A stretch of DNA of 64,000 bases from an uncultured Collinsella sp. (GCA_959028445.1 CAUFRY010000002.1:1-64000), one strand, 5' to 3'; shown: positions 1 through 9,147, counted from the stretch's first letter. Notes: generated from the letters alone by a model not told the origin. Made by a program: numbers and translations.

Positions 1-46
1 AACGATATGGCACCGTGGGGACACATGTATGTCAATCCTGGTCTAA

Positions 47-337
47 CAGAGCCTTCCGAAATCGACCTATTCATTCCCCTATTTGGCGTGGCTAGGATTT
101 CCCGGCCCCTGGTTCGTTTCAGGCGACTATTATCCAATCATCCCGTTTATATTCATGTACCTCACAGGATACTTTGCTGCGCGCACCGCTCAAAGATGTG
201 AACATCCCGCCCCAAGCTGGGCCTACGCCAATCCCGTCCCGGCGCTCGCCAGCCTTGGACGTCATGCACTCCCCTTTTATCTGCTGCATCAGCCCATTAT
301 TCTGGGCTTTTTGGAGCTCGTCTACTCGGTGCGATAA
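47..337 (+). pseudogene. 3' end of an interrupted membrane acyltransferase-like gene
   Basis: The translated end (YLAWLGFPGPWFVSGDYYPI, a hydrophobic stretch, then GRHALPFYLLHQPII) resembles the C-terminal membrane part of heparan-alpha-glucosaminide N-acetyltransferase-like (DUF1624) proteins. The reading frame is open from 47 to the TGA-free end at 337 (TAA) but is closed upstream by a TAA at 44-46, and there is no convincing start codon. Upstream residues in another frame (RYGTVG) could belong to the same protein, which would mean a frameshift near 20-46. The gene begins left of the window, so a disabled gene and a sequencing error cannot be told apart here. It converges on hflX and overlaps its end by 16 bp. 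Confidence 0.5.
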
Positions 338-1611
338 CGCTTGAGCCGCGGCGCGATACGAGCCGGCAGCTTCGCAACAATACGAACGTCGCCCTCAAGA
401 TATTCCTCGTGCAAAAGGGTTCCCTGCTCATGAACCAGCGTGATGAGGGCGCCCTCACGATACGGGATATCAGCAGAGAGCAACACATCGGTGGCAGCCG
501 CCTCACGAGCAATGCGGTCGACGAGATCGTCGAGTCCCTCGCCCGTCTGGGCCGAGAACAGCACGGCCTCGGGATAGCGACGACGGAAGCTCAATCGATC
601 AACGCTATCGAGAAGATCGATTTTATTGAATACGGTCAGCGTTAAACGCTCTCCAGCGCCGATCTCATCAAGCACGCGATCGACCGCCTCGAGCTGCCGC
701 TCATAGTCCTCATCAGACGCATCTACGACTTTGAGAATAAGATCGGCACCTAACACCTCGGAAAGCGTCGATTTAAAGGCATCGACCAGACCATGCGGCA
801 GCTTTTGAATAAAGCCGACGGTATCGGTAATCGTCATGCCGCGACCGCCGGGCAGGCGATACGAACGCGTCGTCGGGTCGAGCGTAGCAAACAGCTTGTC
901 CTGCGAAAGTACCGTAGATCCGGTCAGACGATTGAGCAACGTCGATTTACCCGCATTAGTATAACCGGCCAACGCGACGCGAAACGCCGGTGACTCAATG
1001 CGGCTCTTGGATTGAACATCGCGACGCTGTTCAACCTGCTTAAGCTCACGACGAAGCGCGGCAATCTTATTGCGAATGAGGCGACGGTCGACCTCGAGCT
1101 GACTTTCGCCCTGACCAAAGCGTGAGCCGATGCCGCCGCGCGTCTGTTCCTTGGCGAGATGACTCCACATGCCACGCAGACGGGGCAACAGATATTGAAG
1201 CTGTGCCAGCTGTACCTGTAGGCGCCCCTCACGCGTCTGAGCATGCAGGCCAAAGATATCCAAGATCAATGCCGTACGATCGATAATCTTTACCGGCTCG
1301 CCCACGGCTTTCTCCAAATAGGATTGCTGCGAGGGCGTCAGGTCGTCGTCAAAAATAACGACATCGGCATCCATACGATGTACCAGGCCGCACAGCTCTT
1401 CAACCTTACCGGAACCGATAAACGATTTAGGATACGGCTTTACCAAACGCTGAGACAAGCGAGACACGCACTGGGCACCAGCCGTATGGGCAAGGCGCTC
1501 CAGCTCATCGAGCGATCGACCGAGTGGCCATGCATTGTCGCGCCACTCAACACCAACTAAAATGGCACGCTCGGGCTCGGGCGACGTGGGAACAAGGGGG
1601 AAACGGGCCAT
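322..1611 (-). CDS. hflX: GTPase HflX
   Basis: This is a 429-residue ribosome-associated GTPase of the HflX family, which splits stalled or stressed ribosomes. Residues about 15-120 form the HflX N-terminal domain (with KPYPKSFIGSGKVEEL), followed by a basic helical linker and a G domain with the P-loop GYTNAGKST at about 216-224, a DTVGF switch motif and NKID. The start ATG overlaps the miaA stop in a TAATG arrangement, so it is the last gene of the rny-to-hflX run and is probably translationally coupled to miaA. The linkage miaA-hflX is common in bacteria. Its 3' end overlaps the convergent gene fragment at the window edge. Confidence 0.95.
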   Translation of the reverse strand: MARFPLVPTSPEPERAILVGVEWRDNAWPLGRSLDELERLAHTAGAQCVSRLSQRLVKPYPKSFIGSGKVEELCGLVHRMDADVVIFDDDLTPSQQSYLEKAVGEPVKIIDRTALILDIFGLHAQTREGRLQVQLAQLQYLLPRLRGMWSHLAKEQTRGGIGSRFGQGESQLEVDRRLIRNKIAALRRELKQVEQRRDVQSKSRIESPAFRVALAGYTNAGKSTLLNRLTGSTVLSQDKLFATLDPTTRSYRLPGGRGMTITDTVGFIQKLPHGLVDAFKSTLSEVLGADLILKVVDASDEDYERQLEAVDRVLDEIGAGERLTLTVFNKIDLLDSVDRLSFRRRYPEAVLFSAQTGEGLDDLVDRIAREAAATDVLLSADIPYREGALITLVHEQGTLLHEEYLEGDVRIVAKLPARIAPRLKRYRTE

Positions 1612-2549
1612 TAGGCAGCCTCAATACGATGCAGGATATCCTCAACGACCTCATCGATCGTACATTCATCCATATCAAACCACACGATGCGGTCATCGCG
1701 CTTAAACCACGAAAGCTGACGCTTGGCATAGCGACGCGAACGCATCTTGATGAGTTCGCGAGCCTCATCCATAGAAATCACGCCGTTAAAGGCATCGATA
1801 ATCTCTTTATAGCCAATTGCTTGCATCGACGTCAGGGCATCTCCCAGCCCCTGCCCCATAAGACCGCGGACCTCATCGACAAGACCCTGCTCAAACATCA
1901 TATCGACACGCAAGTTAATGCGCTCGTAGAGCACCTCGCGATTACGCGTCAGACCAAACCATAGGGCATGATAATGCTCGCGCGGAACACTAAACTGACT
2001 TTTTTGCTGTGCATAGGAGATACCATCATCATGCATCTCGAGCGCGCGAATCACGCGACGAACATTATGGGGGTGGATGACCGCAGCGGACTCGGGGTCA
2101 CGCTCGGCAAGCAGCGCGTGCAGCGCTTCCTCGCCAATGCGCTCGGCAAGCTCCTGATACTCCGCGCGGCGATCGTCCTCAAGCTCGCCCGAAGGAAAAT
2201 CCATCTCATCTAGGGCGGCCTTGAGATACAGCCCCGTACCTCCGCAAAAAACCGGCAGGCAACCCGAACCAAGGAGACGTTCAACATGCGCGCGAGCGTC
2301 AGCCTGATAAAGCGCAGCAGAATATGCCACACCCGGCTCTACAATGTCGACGAGACGCAGCGGCGCCGTACACTCATCGGGCGCCATCTTTGCGGTACCG
2401 ATGTCCATGCCGCGATAGATTTGCATCGCATCGCACGACAGCACTTCGGACGAAAGACGAGCGGCCAAACGGTCGGCAACATCACTCTTACCAACCGCCG
2501 TCGGACCGACGATCGCAACGGCGGAAAGACCTGCCTCGGAAGAAACCAT
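1611..2549 (-). CDS. miaA: tRNA dimethylallyltransferase MiaA
   Basis: MiaA transfers a dimethylallyl group to N6 of adenosine 37 in tRNAs reading codons that start with U. The 312-residue product has the P-loop GPTAVGKSDVA near its N-terminus, the SCDAMQIYRGMDIGTAK signature that contacts the prenyl donor and tRNA, and the C-terminal KMRSRRYAKRQLSWFKRD segment typical of the family. It is coupled to miaB upstream (TAATG overlap at 2549) and to hflX downstream. MiaB acts next on the same nucleotide, so the gene order follows the modification pathway. Confidence 0.96.
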   Translation of the reverse strand: MVSSEAGLSAVAIVGPTAVGKSDVADRLAARLSSEVLSCDAMQIYRGMDIGTAKMAPDECTAPLRLVDIVEPGVAYSAALYQADARAHVERLLGSGCLPVFCGGTGLYLKAALDEMDFPSGELEDDRRAEYQELAERIGEEALHALLAERDPESAAVIHPHNVRRVIRALEMHDDGISYAQQKSQFSVPREHYHALWFGLTRNREVLYERINLRVDMMFEQGLVDEVRGLMGQGLGDALTSMQAIGYKEIIDAFNGVISMDEARELIKMRSRRYAKRQLSWFKRDDRIVWFDMDECTIDEVVEDILHRIEAA

Positions 2550-3919
2550 TAGCGCGGCTCGCCCACAACGGAACCGGACAAATACCAGGTCTTGGCAACG
2601 TCAACGTCAACATCAACGATCTTGCCAACAAGCTGATCAATACTGTAGCCCTCGGGGATAGGCGCATGCACGGTCTGATTCTTGGGACTCTTGCACAGCA
2701 GGACCGCGTCGTTCTTTTTACTCGTTCCCTCAATGAGCGCCGGCACCACAGTATGAAGCTCACCCTGGTTATACTCGTGTGCCGTGGTCTCGATAACCTT
2801 AACCAGGCGGTTGAAACGCTCGAGAATAACCTCATGCGGCGTAGGATCGTCAATCTCGGCGGCCGGGGTACCGGCGCGCTTGGAATAGATGAAGGTATAG
2901 GCCTGAGCATAGCGGACCGTCTCGGCAAGTGAGAGCGTCTGCTCAAAGTCTTCTTCAGTCTCGCCCGGGAAGCCAACGATAATGTCGGTCGAGAGCGCGA
3001 TATCGGGCATGCGGTTGCGAATGCGATCGACAAGGCCCAGATAGTCCTCGCGTGTATAACGGCGATTCATCTCTTTGAGGATCCGTGTCGAACCTGACTG
3101 GACGGCCAGGTGCAGCTGCGGCATAACGGCAGGCGTCTCAGCCATGGCGTCGATGGTCTCGGGGAGCAGATCCTTGGGATGCGAAGACGTAAAGAAGATG
3201 CGCTCCACACCCGTATCGCCCACGGCACGCAGCAGATCGGCAAAACGCGGCTTGTCAAACAGATCGCGACCATATGAGTTAACGTTTTGGCCCAGCAGCG
3301 TAATCTCACGCACGCCCTGGCGCACCAAACCGGTCACCTCGTCGACAATCTCCTCGAAGGGGCGGCTTTTTTCGCGACCGCGCACGTACGGCACGATGCA
3401 ATAGGTGCAGAAATTATTGCAGCCCGTCATGATGGGCACCCAGGCGTGATACTGGGTCTCGCGATGCCACGGCATGCTCATGGCATCCGTATCCTCATGC
3501 TCATTGGTGCGGATATGACGCTTGCCGTCAAGGAACGCCTCGGCAATGAGCTCGGCCACATGTGCGATAGAATGCGTGCCAAAGATGACATTGACGTTAT
3601 CGACGTTGGTGAGCAGACCCTCTCCATCACGCTGCGCGATACAGCCACCCACGGCAACCACGCGCTTGCCCGAAGGCGAAGGCGGCAGGCTTTTGCAGGA
3701 ATTGCACTGACCGTACAGGCGAGTATCGGCGGCCTCGCGCACGCAGCATGTCATGAAGACAACAATATCGGCATGCTCGGGATCGAGCGCCATGAGGCAA
3801 CCATACGAATCGAGCAGACCGCTCACGCGCTCAGAGTCGTGCTGATTCATCTGGCAGCCAAAGGTGCGGATAAAGTAGGTTTTACCGACAAGAATATCGC
3901 GTACGGAACGCTGGTCCAT
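2549..3919 (-). CDS. miaB: tRNA methylthiotransferase MiaB
   Basis: This radical SAM enzyme adds the methylthio group to i6A37 of tRNA, giving ms2i6A. The 456-residue protein has the UPF0004 N-terminal domain with three cysteines for the auxiliary 4Fe-4S cluster (in TFGCQMN, MTCCVRE and VGGCIAQ), the radical SAM motif CNNFCTYCIVPYVRG at about 167-181, and a C-terminal TRAM domain. I chose ATG 3919 over ATG 3925 because AGGA lies 9 nt upstream of 3919 but only 3 nt from 3925. It is followed directly by miaA. A run of nine G/C pairs lies in its leader at 3942-3950. Confidence 0.95.
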   Translation of the reverse strand: MDQRSVRDILVGKTYFIRTFGCQMNQHDSERVSGLLDSYGCLMALDPEHADIVVFMTCCVREAADTRLYGQCNSCKSLPPSPSGKRVVAVGGCIAQRDGEGLLTNVDNVNVIFGTHSIAHVAELIAEAFLDGKRHIRTNEHEDTDAMSMPWHRETQYHAWVPIMTGCNNFCTYCIVPYVRGREKSRPFEEIVDEVTGLVRQGVREITLLGQNVNSYGRDLFDKPRFADLLRAVGDTGVERIFFTSSHPKDLLPETIDAMAETPAVMPQLHLAVQSGSTRILKEMNRRYTREDYLGLVDRIRNRMPDIALSTDIIVGFPGETEEDFEQTLSLAETVRYAQAYTFIYSKRAGTPAAEIDDPTPHEVILERFNRLVKVIETTAHEYNQGELHTVVPALIEGTSKKNDAVLLCKSPKNQTVHAPIPEGYSIDQLVGKIVDVDVDVAKTWYLSGSVVGEPR

Positions 3920-3941
3920 GTGCATAAGTCCTAACGATGGA

Positions 3942-3950
3942 GGGGGGGGG
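3942..3950. repeat. Nine-base homopolymer tract in the miaB leader
   Basis: Nine consecutive G on the plus strand (C on the coding strand) lie between the end of spoVS and the start of miaB, about 23 nt upstream of the chosen miaB start. Tracts of this length are prone to slipped-strand mutation. It is outside both reading frames, so any effect would be on mRNA structure or spacing. Confidence 0.9.
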
Positions 3951-3970
3951 CGAATCGAGGCAAGCAGAAG

Positions 3971-4288
3971 CTATGCCACAGGCTTAACATCATCCATGAC
4001 GACGTTATCCATAGCAGCTCGATTGATCTGGTGAACGTAAATAGAAAGACGGATGGCCGTGCGCGACTCCCCGTTAATAAGGATGTCGGAGAACACGGGC
4101 GCGCAGGAAATATCAAACCCGGTTGGAATCAAAAAACCGCGCGCGATAGCCACGGCCTTTATGGCCTGGTTGACCGCACCGGCGCCGACACACTGAATGT
4201 TGACGGGAACACCATCCTTGACCATGCCGGCGATGGCGCCGGCAACGGACGCGGGCGATGATTTGCTTGATACCTTCAGGCAATCCAT
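3971..4288 (-). CDS. spoVS: Stage V sporulation protein S (SpoVS)-family protein
   Basis: The 105-residue product begins MDCLKVSSKSSPASVAGAIA and continues with GAGAVNQAIKAVAIARGFL and a beta-rich end, matching the SpoVS/Alba-like fold family. In endospore formers SpoVS affects septation and coat assembly; in non-sporulating Actinobacteria and Thermus-like bacteria its role is unclear, possibly nucleic-acid binding. The open frame extends further upstream, but ATG 4288 has AGGAG at good spacing and matches the family N-terminus. It sits between a GHKL ATPase gene (75 bp upstream) and miaB, downstream of rny, which suggests an RNA- or cell-cycle-related role. That role is inference. Confidence 0.88.
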   Translation of the reverse strand: MDCLKVSSKSSPASVAGAIAGMVKDGVPVNIQCVGAGAVNQAIKAVAIARGFLIPTGFDISCAPVFSDILINGESRTAIRLSIYVHQINRAAMDNVVMDDVKPVA

Positions 4289-4362
4289 GAAGAAACTCCT
4301 GCGTTTAAAAGTACGTTTTAACTGCAATAACTGTATCGTACCGAGTGGACTCGGTAAAGGCA

Positions 4363-5448
4363 CTATTCCTCTTTGGCAAGATCGAATGTCACGGTGATTC
4401 GATCACGCGAAACGCGAATCTTTGGGTCGCCGCAAAGGTTGAGATAGTACCGGGCGGCAAGGTCATTAAAGTCGCGCTCCACAGCACGCGAAAACTGTGC
4501 CATGTCATCCTTGGCAATACGTAGCCCACGACGATCCTTCGCGAGATCGACAGGAGCCGGCGCATGCGAGGATGAGTCACGCTCGCGCAGCAGACGCGCA
4601 GTCACACCGCGAACGGGCTTAATCTGCCCTGCCAAAATGCGATGGGCCGTGCGCTCGGACATTTCAAGACCCAAACCCGAACAAATACGGATAAAGTCCT
4701 CGGCATCAGAGGCAAGGCCTAGACGATCAACAACCGGAAGCTCGCTCTCGTCATCAATAAACAGGAGACGAGACGTATCGAGCCGACTTGACGCCTGAGC
4801 ATAAAGGGTCGCGGCAATCTCAGACGGAGAACCAAGATAGACATCGCAACCACGCAGCTCCTCGAGCGCAAACTCACAGGCAGCGCGAATAATATTATGC
4901 GGACCGCGAGCACAGACATAACGTCCGTCCTCATCCTTGACGGCCTGGGGCCAGCTGGACTGATCGGCCCGCTCACTAAGGCGGTCGGCCGCAACGCTCA
5001 CCTTAAAGGCCGAACCAAGATCGACGCCGGACGTGACCACACGGGCCTCGTCGGTGTTCTGCTTGATCGAAAACAATGCCATGCCACGACCGTGAACGCC
5101 CCAACGGTCCATCTTCATGCTCTCGAGCTTTGAAGTAACGCGAGCATCGAAGATTCGCTCTTGCATATCCTGCGGAACACCCGAGCCGTTATCCAGAAAA
5201 ACAAGCGTACGGACGCCATCTTCCTTGGTCGTAGCGAGAAAGACCTTGTCGGCGCCGGCATCGCGAGCATTACGGAGCATTTCGATGACGATATCCTCGA
5301 CATGCTGAATGTCGTGCTTTGCCTGGCGCCGCTCGGCCTCCGAAACGCGGAGGCGGACATACCCCTCGCCAAGGTTCTCCTCGACGCGAAGGTTGCCCTC
5401 CCCCGACATCGACGCGATAAATGAGATGAGCTCGTTCGCGTCGCTCAT
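4363..5448 (-). CDS. GHKL-fold ATP-binding protein of unknown role
   Basis: The 361-residue protein has the Bergerat (histidine kinase/Hsp90/MutL) ATP-binding fold: an N-box EDIVIEMLRNARDAGADKV at about 50-68, a G1-type box FLDNGSGVP near 85-93, and a G2-type box WGVHGRGMALFSI near 117-129. No H-box, receiver or membrane segment is visible, so a sensor kinase is unlikely. The C-terminal half is not recognisable to me; it is basic in places (VTARLLRERDSS) and ends with a predicted beta segment. It starts 2 nt after the rny stop with no clear ribosome binding site, implying coupling to rny, and precedes spoVS. The target of the ATPase cannot be told from sequence. Confidence 0.75.
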   Translation of the reverse strand: MSDANELISFIASMSGEGNLRVEENLGEGYVRLRVSEAERRQAKHDIQHVEDIVIEMLRNARDAGADKVFLATTKEDGVRTLVFLDNGSGVPQDMQERIFDARVTSKLESMKMDRWGVHGRGMALFSIKQNTDEARVVTSGVDLGSAFKVSVAADRLSERADQSSWPQAVKDEDGRYVCARGPHNIIRAACEFALEELRGCDVYLGSPSEIAATLYAQASSRLDTSRLLFIDDESELPVVDRLGLASDAEDFIRICSGLGLEMSERTAHRILAGQIKPVRGVTARLLRERDSSSHAPAPVDLAKDRRGLRIAKDDMAQFSRAVERDFNDLAARYYLNLCGDPKIRVSRDRITVTFDLAKEE

Positions 5449-5449
5449 G

Positions 5450-7000
5450 TTATTTAGCGATATCGACAGCGCGGCTCTCGCGAATCACGACGACGCGCAC
5501 CTGACCGGGATACTCCATCTCTTCCTCGATCTGATGGGCGATATCGTGAGCCAGAACCGTGGACTGGGCATCGGAGATCTTGTCCGGCTGAACCATGACG
5601 TGGACCTCGCGACCAGCCTGCATGGCATAGGTACGCTCGACGCCGTCATGAGAGTTGGCGATCTCCTCGAGCTTCTCAAGACGCTTGATGTAGTTCTCGG
5701 CAGACTCGCGACGGGCACCGGGGCGAGAGGCAGAGACAGCATCGGCGGCCTGCACTAGGACATCGAGCACCGTGTTGGGGTCGACATCGGCATGGTGAGC
5801 CTCGATAGCGTGGACGATAACGGGCTTCTCGCCATAACGACGAGCAAGCTCGGCGCCGATGACGGCATGCGGGCCCTCGACGTCGTGGTCGATTGCCTTG
5901 CCCAGGTCGTGCAGCAGGCCGGCGCGCTTAGCGGTCACAACGTCCAGGCCAAGCTCGGAAGCCATCACGCCGCACAGATCAGAGACCTCGAGGGAGTGCT
6001 GAAGCACATTCTGACCAAACGAGGTACGGTAGCGCAGGGCACCAAGGGTCTTGACGATCTCGGGGTGCAGGTCGTGGATACCGGTATCAAAGGCAGCCTG
6101 CTCGCCAGCCTCGCGCACGCGCTGCTGAACCAGGTCGGCAGCCTTGTGATACATCTCCTCAATGCGGGCGGGGTGAATGCGGCCGTCGGCGATGAGGTTC
6201 TCGAGGGCAACACGGGCGGTCTCACGACGGACCGGGTCGAAGCTCGAAAGAACGACGGTCTCAGGCGTGTCGTCGATCACGAGGTTGACGCCGGAAACCT
6301 GCTCGAAGGTCCGGATGTTGCGACCCTCGCGACCGATGATACGGCCCTTGAGGTCATCAGAGGGAATGTGCACGGAGGTAACGGTGACCTCGGCTGTGTG
6401 GTCGGCAGCGCAGCGCTGAATCGCCAGGGACAGAATCTCCTGGGCGGTCTTGTGGCACTCGGCGCGAACCTGCTGCTCGGACTCACGAATGATCGTGGCG
6501 GCCTCGTGGGTAACCTCGCCGCGAACCTTATCGAGGAGCTCCTTGTGGGCATCTTCGCGGGTAAGGTCGGCAATACGCTCGAGCTCAGAGGTCTGCTTTG
6601 CGCAGAGCTCCTCGAGCTCACGGGAGCGCTTCTCGACCTGACCGGCCTGGCTGGACAGCTGATGCTCGCGCTTGTCCAGAGCGTCGTTGCGGCGATCGAG
6701 GGATTCCTCGCGCTGCATCACACGGTTCTCGAGCGTACGAATCTCGTTCTTACGCTGCTTGTCCTCGGCCTCGGCAGCCTGCTTGTTCTTGATGATCTCC
6801 TCTTTAGCCTCGAGCAGAGCCTCTTTTTTGAGGGTCTCGGCCTGACGCTTTGCATCACCGATCAGGGACTCAGCCTGTGCGTGTGCCGACTGGATCTTTT
6901 CGTCGGCCTCGTGAAGACTACCCTGCTTGGCGGTGCGCATGTAGGCAATGGCGGCGATGGCACCCAAAACGATGCCAACGAGCGCTGCGATGATAGGCAT
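5450..7000 (-). CDS. rny: Ribonuclease Y
   Basis: RNase Y is the membrane-anchored endoribonuclease that initiates mRNA decay. The 516-residue protein has an N-terminal membrane anchor (PIIAALVGIVLGAIAAIAYM), a long charged coiled coil to about residue 200, a KH domain with GRIIGREGRNIRTFE, and an HD domain with the metal-binding HDLGKAIDHD. ATG 7000 is preferred over GTG 7006 because AGGAG lies 5 nt upstream of the ATG. It leads the operon rny-GHKL ATPase-spoVS-miaB-miaA-hflX. A stable hairpin lies in its leader (7036-7061). RNase J and PNPase genes lie in the same window, so the main decay enzymes cluster here. Confidence 0.97.
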   Translation of the reverse strand: MPIIAALVGIVLGAIAAIAYMRTAKQGSLHEADEKIQSAHAQAESLIGDAKRQAETLKKEALLEAKEEIIKNKQAAEAEDKQRKNEIRTLENRVMQREESLDRRNDALDKREHQLSSQAGQVEKRSRELEELCAKQTSELERIADLTREDAHKELLDKVRGEVTHEAATIIRESEQQVRAECHKTAQEILSLAIQRCAADHTAEVTVTSVHIPSDDLKGRIIGREGRNIRTFEQVSGVNLVIDDTPETVVLSSFDPVRRETARVALENLIADGRIHPARIEEMYHKAADLVQQRVREAGEQAAFDTGIHDLHPEIVKTLGALRYRTSFGQNVLQHSLEVSDLCGVMASELGLDVVTAKRAGLLHDLGKAIDHDVEGPHAVIGAELARRYGEKPVIVHAIEAHHADVDPNTVLDVLVQAADAVSASRPGARRESAENYIKRLEKLEEIANSHDGVERTYAMQAGREVHVMVQPDKISDAQSTVLAHDIAHQIEEEMEYPGQVRVVVIRESRAVDIAK

Positions 7001-7035
7001 GCTCACTCCTTTTTATGGATTCGTTACACAACAAA

Positions 7036-7061
7036 GCGAACCGTCCTTATGAACGGCTCGC
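7036..7061 (-). promoter_or_regulatory. Hairpin in the rny leader
   Basis: GCGAGCCGT and ACGGTTCGC (coding strand) form a nine-pair stem with one G-U pair around an 8-nt loop, about 36 nt upstream of the rny start. It is followed by TTTGTTGTG rather than a clean T-run, so it may be a leader structure rather than a terminator. RNase Y autocontrol through its leader is possible but not shown. Confidence 0.4.
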
Positions 7062-7194
7062 GACATTTGAGTAATATGGGCGCAGCTTATGCGGGTCGGA
7101 TACAGATAAACATATAAACAAACTCATCACAGATGAGCACATATCACAAAGCAAATGACAGTGTTTATCGTACGTTGAACCACAACAACTGTCA

Positions 7195-7243
7195 AATAAA
7201 TGGCCCCAGTACGGCGGCTAAAACGCGGTGAACGGCGGGGCCA
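7195..7243 (-). terminator. recA-recX terminator
   Basis: On the coding strand TGGCCCC pairs with GGGGCCA around a GC-rich interior (GCCG..CGGC), followed by TTTATTTG. It begins 15 bp past the recX stop. The rest of the recX-rny gap (about 250 bp) holds an AT-rich stretch, presumably the rny promoter, but no single promoter stands out. Confidence 0.6.
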
Positions 7244-7257
7244 CAAAACGCATACGC

Positions 7258-7950
7258 CTAAAGCGCACATCCCTCGCATTCGGCATCGAGACGTGCCTTA
7301 ACGGCATCGGCGGCGATGTGATACGAGAAGCCCTTGCCCATCAAAAACCGAACCAGTTTTTCGAATCCGCACGTCTCTGGAACACGCCGCTTGGCGAGCA
7401 GGGCTGACGCACGCGCCAAATCGTCTTCGACGGCAAAATAATCCTCGGGATAACCGGGAATGTCATCGAGCACGACATGACGGCGCTTGAGTTCGGTCTC
7501 GATTTTGCGCTGACCCCAACCGCGCCGCTTGCGTTCCTCGATAAAGTACGAGCAAAAGCGGTTCTCGTCTAAAAAGTGATACTCGGTGGCGCGCTCGACG
7601 GCGAAATCGATCGCGGGCTGGCGGAAGCCGTAGCAAGCCAGCTTGTCACGGACCTCACCCGTCGCATGGTCACGGCGTGATAACATCTCGGTCACCATGG
7701 TAAGTGCACATTTACGCTCGATGAGCTGCACCGCCTCACGAAAGTTATCCCAATCACAGGGAAAATCGGGGCGGTTTTTGAGATACAGCCGCGCAACCCG
7801 CACGGGAATCCAAATGGACCGTTCAAAACCGCCCTCAAGCTCACAATCGATATGCGCGCAGGGCTTTTTAGACGCATACCCGCTCGAGAACGAGGAGGCC
7901 GCCTTCTTATCGGGAAAGACGACCGTAGCCTCGGTCACCGTATACGACAT
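7258..7950 (-). CDS. recX: Regulatory protein RecX
   Basis: RecX binds RecA filaments and limits their growth or activity. The 230-residue product is helix-rich and shows RecX repeat features (LSRRDHATGEVRDKLACYGF, then RRGWGQRKIETELKRRHV, then FEKLVRFLMGKGFSYHIAADAV). The first 60 residues are an N-terminal extension before the three-helix repeats. It starts 11 bp after recA and ends with a terminator, so recA-recX forms one unit controlled from the recA promoter. Confidence 0.88.
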   Translation of the reverse strand: MSYTVTEATVVFPDKKAASSFSSGYASKKPCAHIDCELEGGFERSIWIPVRVARLYLKNRPDFPCDWDNFREAVQLIERKCALTMVTEMLSRRDHATGEVRDKLACYGFRQPAIDFAVERATEYHFLDENRFCSYFIEERKRRGWGQRKIETELKRRHVVLDDIPGYPEDYFAVEDDLARASALLAKRRVPETCGFEKLVRFLMGKGFSYHIAADAVKARLDAECEGCAL

Positions 7951-7961
7951 GAGCGTAACCG

Positions 7962-9110
7962 CTACTCGTCGTCATCATCGAGCATGGCGGAACCATCGAT
8001 GGCGTAAAGCTCGTCAAACTCCTCAGGCGCAGGCTGATCGGTCAGCTCGACCTCGGACGGAGCATCGTCATCAAACTCAAGCCCGCAGGCAAGGCGGACC
8101 TTATGCTCAATCTCGTCAGCGCAATCGGGGTGTTCGCGCAGGAACGCCTTGGCGGCCTCGCGACCGTTGCCGAGCTTGTCCTCGCCATAGGCAAACCAGG
8201 AGCCCATCTTCTTGCAGATGCCGCACTCGACAGCCATGTCCAAGATCGAGCCCTCCTTAGAGATGCCCGTACCATACATGATGTCGAACTCAGCAGAACG
8301 GAACGGAGCTGCCACCTTGTTCTTAACGACCTTGGCGCGCACGCGGTTACCGATAACCTCGTCCTTAAGCTTAATGCTGTCGATGCGGCGAATGTCGATA
8401 CGCACCGAAGAGAAGAACTTAAGGGCGCGGCCGCCCGTCGTGGTCTCGGGATTGCCGAACATGACGCCGATCTTCTCACGCAGCTGGTTAATGAAGATGC
8501 ACGTCGTGTTGGACTTGGACAGCGAGCCGGCGAGCTTGCGGAGCGCCTGGCTCATCAGGCGAGCCTGAAGACCGACCGTAGTGTCGCCGATTTCTCCCTC
8601 GATCTCGGCACGCGGGGTCAGCGCGGCGACGGAGTCGACAACGATGGCATCGATGGCTCCGGAACGCACAAGCATGTCAACGATCTCAAGCGCCTGCTCA
8701 CCCGTATCGGGCTGGGAAATGAGCACCTCGTCGATATCCACGCCGATGCGCGCGGCATACGTGGGATCGAGCGCATGCTCGGCATCGATAAATGCCACAA
8801 CGCCACCCATTGCCTGGGCCTCGGCCAGGATCTCGAGCGAAAGCGTCGTCTTACCGGAGGACTCGGGACCGTAGATCTCGACGATTCGGCCGCGCGGCAC
8901 ACCGCCGATACCCAGAGCGACATCGAGTGCCAGAGCGCCCGTAGGGATGGCCTCGACCTCGAGCTCGGGGCCACCGTCGCCGTACCTCATGATGGAACCC
9001 TGGCCGAATTTCTTCTCGATCTCGGCCTTGGTGGTGGCGATCATCTCATCGCGCTCTTTACCCGTCGTGCGAGCATGAACGGTACGTACGGGACCTGAAT
9101 TCTTGGCCAT
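7962..9110 (-). CDS. recA: Recombinase RecA
   Basis: RecA catalyses strand exchange and stimulates LexA cleavage. The 382-residue protein begins MAKNSGPVRTV, has the P-loop GPESSGKTTL, the FIDAEHALDP segment, the L1/L2 DNA-binding regions (LMSQALRKLAG, GNPETTTGGRALKF) and an acidic C-terminus ending DDDE. The frame is open further upstream, but ATG 9110 has AGGAGGG at ideal spacing. Upstream lie an SOS-type palindrome (9148-9163) and six phased TTTGGTC-like boxes (9201-9261), so control by DNA damage and perhaps by a second regulator is likely. Confidence 0.98.
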   Translation of the reverse strand: MAKNSGPVRTVHARTTGKERDEMIATTKAEIEKKFGQGSIMRYGDGGPELEVEAIPTGALALDVALGIGGVPRGRIVEIYGPESSGKTTLSLEILAEAQAMGGVVAFIDAEHALDPTYAARIGVDIDEVLISQPDTGEQALEIVDMLVRSGAIDAIVVDSVAALTPRAEIEGEIGDTTVGLQARLMSQALRKLAGSLSKSNTTCIFINQLREKIGVMFGNPETTTGGRALKFFSSVRIDIRRIDSIKLKDEVIGNRVRAKVVKNKVAAPFRSAEFDIMYGTGISKEGSILDMAVECGICKKMGSWFAYGEDKLGNGREAAKAFLREHPDCADEIEHKVRLACGLEFDDDAPSEVELTDQPAPEEFDELYAIDGSAMLDDDDE

Positions 9111-9147
9111 GAATAGCCCTCCTCTTAACAACCTGCATCGATAATAA

